Source of the DNA: Chitinispirillaceae bacterium | GTDB lineage: Bacteria > Fibrobacterota > Chitinivibrionia > Chitinivibrionales > Chitinispirillaceae | Direction: 5' to 3' | Assembly: GCA_016926315.1 (NCBI GenBank) | Contig: JAFGOU010000185.1 | Location: 1-16,145 of the forward strand | Length of the DNA: 16,145 bases | In this document: positions 14,485 through 16,145 of the stretch, piece by piece | Numbering within the stretch: position 1 is the stretch's first letter | Layout of the letters: each line of letters opens with the position of its first letter | Notes under the pieces: generated by a model | Databases searched by the model: none | Seen by the model: the letters and a program-made list of their open reading frames with translations, nothing else | What the model was told of the DNA's origin: nothing | Translations under genes and position numbers: made by a program

Positions 14485-14513
14485 ATTATAGTGTACCACG
14501 ATAGCGATTACAA
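14485..14513 (-). promoter_or_regulatory. Strong sigma-70-type promoter for the FapA-like/tandem-STAS operon
   Basis: On the minus strand, TTGTAA (plus 14508-14513) is followed after exactly 17 bp by a perfect TATAAT (plus 14485-14490). The predicted start of transcription is about plus 14478, giving a leader of roughly 70 nt that contains the AACCGGT repeat. It lies about 50 bp past the stop of the upstream DegT gene, so the FapA-like gene has its own promoter. Confidence 0.8.
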
Positions 14514-14563
14514 GGGGAAAGAGGAATTCGGATAAAATACTCCAGGAACGCCGCGGACGAACC

Positions 14564-15712
14564 CTACTTTTTCAGGCTCTCCCTGACCGCGCCGATCACC
14601 TCCCCGACATCCGCATCGGTCATGGCTGTTGAGAGCGGGAGCGACAGGGTCGTTGCGCCGACCGCTTCGGCGTTCGGGAAATCGCCCGGTTTATACCCGT
14701 ATCGTTCCCGGTAAAAACGGTGCAGGTGCAACGCGGAATAGTGGACGCCGGAGCCGATATTCCTCTTGTATAGCTGTTCCATGAGGTCGTCGCGGGTCAC
14801 ACCCGCGTCCGGGGTCGTCCGCACGGCATAAAGGTGGCGGCTGTGGCGCATACCGGGATCAGGATCGGACGGCAGAACGAGCGGCAACCCGCGAAACGCT
14901 TCGTTATAAGCGTTCCAGATTGCCTCGCGTCGCACCAGGTTGGCTTCAAGCCTTTGCAGCTGATGCAGACCGAACGACGCCTGCAGGTCGGTCATGTTGT
15001 ATTTGAATCCGGCGGCAATGACCTCGTAATGCTTATACCCCGCATCGGAAAACCGGGCCCATGCGTCCTGGCTCATGCCGTGAAGGGCAAGCACCTTGAT
15101 GCGGTCGGCCCACTCCCTGTTTGCGGTCGCGATCATGCCGCCCTCGACCGTGGTCATGTTTTTGGTGATGTAAAAACTGAAGCAGGTGAGGTCACCGAGC
15201 TGTCCCATGGTTTTCCCCTTGTACCGGGCTTCAACGGCATGAGCGGCATCGTCGATAATGACAAGATGGTGCCGCCGTGCAAGCGCGCGCAGCGCATCCA
15301 TGGCCGCCGGCCTGCCGTGAAAATGCACCGGTACTATGGCGCGGGTCCTCGGCGTTATTTTACGCGCGACATCGGCAGGGTCGATGGTCATGCCGTGAAG
15401 TTCGATATCGACGAATACCGGCGTTGCACCGGCGTGGATGACCGCGTTTGCCGTTGCGCAGAACGTCATGGCGGGCACGATCACCTCGTGGCCCGGACCG
15501 ATTCCCGCCGCAATCATGGAAAGATGAAGCGCCGCGGTGCAGGAACTGACCGCGACACACTGCGGTGCGCCGAGGTATCCGGCAAACTCCTGTTCAAACC
15601 GCTGGGTCTTGGGACCGGTTCCCAGCCAGCCGGACCGTATGGTGGCAAGGACCTCATCGATCTCCTCACGGCCGATGTCAGGGGAACCGAATATCAGAAA
15701 ATCGTTTCGCAT
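14564..15712 (-). CDS. DegT/DnrJ/EryC1/StrS family aminotransferase
   Basis: The 382-residue PLP enzyme of the sugar aminotransferase family converts keto-sugars bound to nucleotides into amino sugars for surface polysaccharides or glycosylation. SGWLGTGPKTQRFE (27-40) and the cofactor loop SCTAAL (57-62) are family motifs. VIIDDAAHAVEA (151-162) holds the Asp and His that contact PLP. FSFYITKNMTTVEGGM (178-193) holds the Schiff-base Lys184. KYNMTDLQASFG is the usual downstream motif. ATG 15712 is chosen because AGGAGA lies 9 bases ahead; an upstream ATG would add 29 residues with a His-rich stretch and no ribosome site. The exact sugar substrate cannot be deduced. A partial gene of unknown family ends 93 bp upstream on the same strand. 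Confidence 0.95.
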   Translation of the reverse strand: MRNDFLIFGSPDIGREEIDEVLATIRSGWLGTGPKTQRFEQEFAGYLGAPQCVAVSSCTAALHLSMIAAGIGPGHEVIVPAMTFCATANAVIHAGATPVFVDIELHGMTIDPADVARKITPRTRAIVPVHFHGRPAAMDALRALARRHHLVIIDDAAHAVEARYKGKTMGQLGDLTCFSFYITKNMTTVEGGMIATANREWADRIKVLALHGMSQDAWARFSDAGYKHYEVIAAGFKYNMTDLQASFGLHQLQRLEANLVRREAIWNAYNEAFRGLPLVLPSDPDPGMRHSRHLYAVRTTPDAGVTRDDLMEQLYKRNIGSGVHYSALHLHRFYRERYGYKPGDFPNAEAVGATTLSLPLSTAMTDADVGEVIGAVRESLKK

Positions 15713-15721
15713 GAAGCCGCT

Positions 15722-15727
15722 TCTCCT
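15722..15727 (-). promoter_or_regulatory. Ribosome binding site deciding the DegT aminotransferase start
   Basis: AGGAGA on the minus strand, 9 bases before ATG 15712. It excludes the longer in-frame start at 15799. Confidence 0.7.
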
Positions 15728-15805
15728 GTGATGATGGTCGTGATGTGGTATCATCCGGCAACGAAAAAATATATCCCGAGCCAATGATAAATCCGACAAC
15801 CGCGG

Positions 15806-16145
15806 TTATCCGGTTTTGCCTGCCGTGCTGCGGTGGAGAAAAAGCTGGAAGATGGACCGGGCATTACCGTAAAACCGGGGGTAATCCGCTGCGCCCACCA
15901 CTTTCCGGTAATAGTAGATCAGCAGTTCGGTGCCGAAGCCTTCGACGCAAATCCCCTTGAGTTTTTCGAAATAGGTGAGCAATTCGATATTAAAAAGCTC
16001 CCGTATTTGTTGCCCGTCGGGCCCGACCAGCATGAATCCCGCCGAAAAATGAGGGCGGTCGGCAAAGGTGATGGGCCGGTATTTAAAAACCGCGTCACTC
16101 TGCCGGCCGATAGCGGCGGTGTGAGGAAACAGGCGGAAACCGGGC
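15806..16145 (-). CDS. Unrecognised protein, C-terminal part
   Basis: The frame is open from the window edge to TAA (15806-15808), giving the last 112 residues of a longer protein. It contains FKYRPITFADRPHFSAGFM, then GPDGQQIRELFNIELLTYF and GFGTELLIYYYRKV, and ends in a basic, aromatic-rich tail (YGNARSIFQLFLHR). No motif I recognise is present and no clear membrane helix. The internal Met at residue 38 is unlikely to be the true start because the frame continues upstream without a stop. It precedes the DegT aminotransferase by 93 bp, possibly in the same operon. The gap carries a small palindrome around the stop (near 15795-15810) that is too short to call a terminator. Confidence 0.6.
   Translation of the reverse strand, partial: PGFRLFPHTAAIGRQSDAVFKYRPITFADRPHFSAGFMLVGPDGQQIRELFNIELLTYFEKLKGICVEGFGTELLIYYYRKVVGAADYPRFYGNARSIFQLFLHRSTAGKTG

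Noticed and set aside
14834..15787. 317-residue plus-strand frame opposite the aminotransferase
   Set aside because: The minus-strand frame has the PLP lysine and family motifs; the plus frame has none.
15795..15810. Small palindrome around AACCGCGGTT near the stop of the partial gene
   Set aside because: The stem is short, has almost no loop and only weak T residues after it, so it cannot be called a terminator.

Overview
This window is about 16 kb of dense bacterial DNA of moderate GC content. It looks like a free-living Gram-negative-type lineage. Cues are three lipoprotein signals, two with loose lipoboxes (LQC and FSC) of the kind tolerated in spirochaetes and related phyla, Shine-Dalgarno-led genes and a MoxR/DUF58 cluster. 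I cannot fix the phylum; an uncultivated Spirochaetota- or Fibrobacterota-like genome is only a guess. I see no tRNA, rRNA, CRISPR array, insertion sequence or integrase.

Layout. Positions 1-1340 (minus) carry phoU followed by the start of pstS, a phosphate-sensing and uptake operon. Its PhoU has a C-terminal low-molecular-weight phosphatase/ArsC-like domain whose active site is degenerate. A 262-bp leader with an 11-bp inverted repeat precedes phoU. Positions 1603-2202 (minus) encode an unrecognised lipoprotein. Positions 2288-4064 (plus) hold a family 2 glycosyltransferase and a ParB-like protein that overlap by 71 bp. Positions 4143-4876 (plus) hold a two-helix membrane protein translationally coupled to a PTS EIIA domain protein. 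Positions 4881-9128 (minus) form a probable operon: MoxR ATPase, a membrane-anchored TPR protein, a DUF58 protein, then an M20 amidohydrolase. A perfect 24-bp palindrome lies inside the TPR gene.

Positions 9307-10980 (plus) encode a one-helix membrane protein, a single STAS-domain protein and a class I mannose-6-phosphate isomerase, the last two coupled through a GTGA overlap. A lipoprotein with a lipocalin-like tail (11102-11989) follows and ends at a clear rho-independent terminator. Positions 12060-14406 (minus) hold a FapA/DUF342 protein and a tandem-STAS protein with overlapping ends. They lie behind a strong sigma-70-type promoter with an AACCGGT inverted repeat just downstream. Positions 14564-16145 (minus) hold a DegT/DnrJ/EryC1 sugar aminotransferase and the 3' end of an unrecognised gene.

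Common threads are cell-envelope sugar and surface chemistry (glycosyltransferase, ManA, DegT aminotransferase), envelope or complex assembly (MoxR-TPR-DUF58), and phosphorylation- or partner-switch signalling (three STAS domains, EIIA, PhoU). The most unusual items are the PhoU-pseudophosphatase fusion, the MoxR-TPR-DUF58 set lacking Bat proteins, and the in-frame palindrome.
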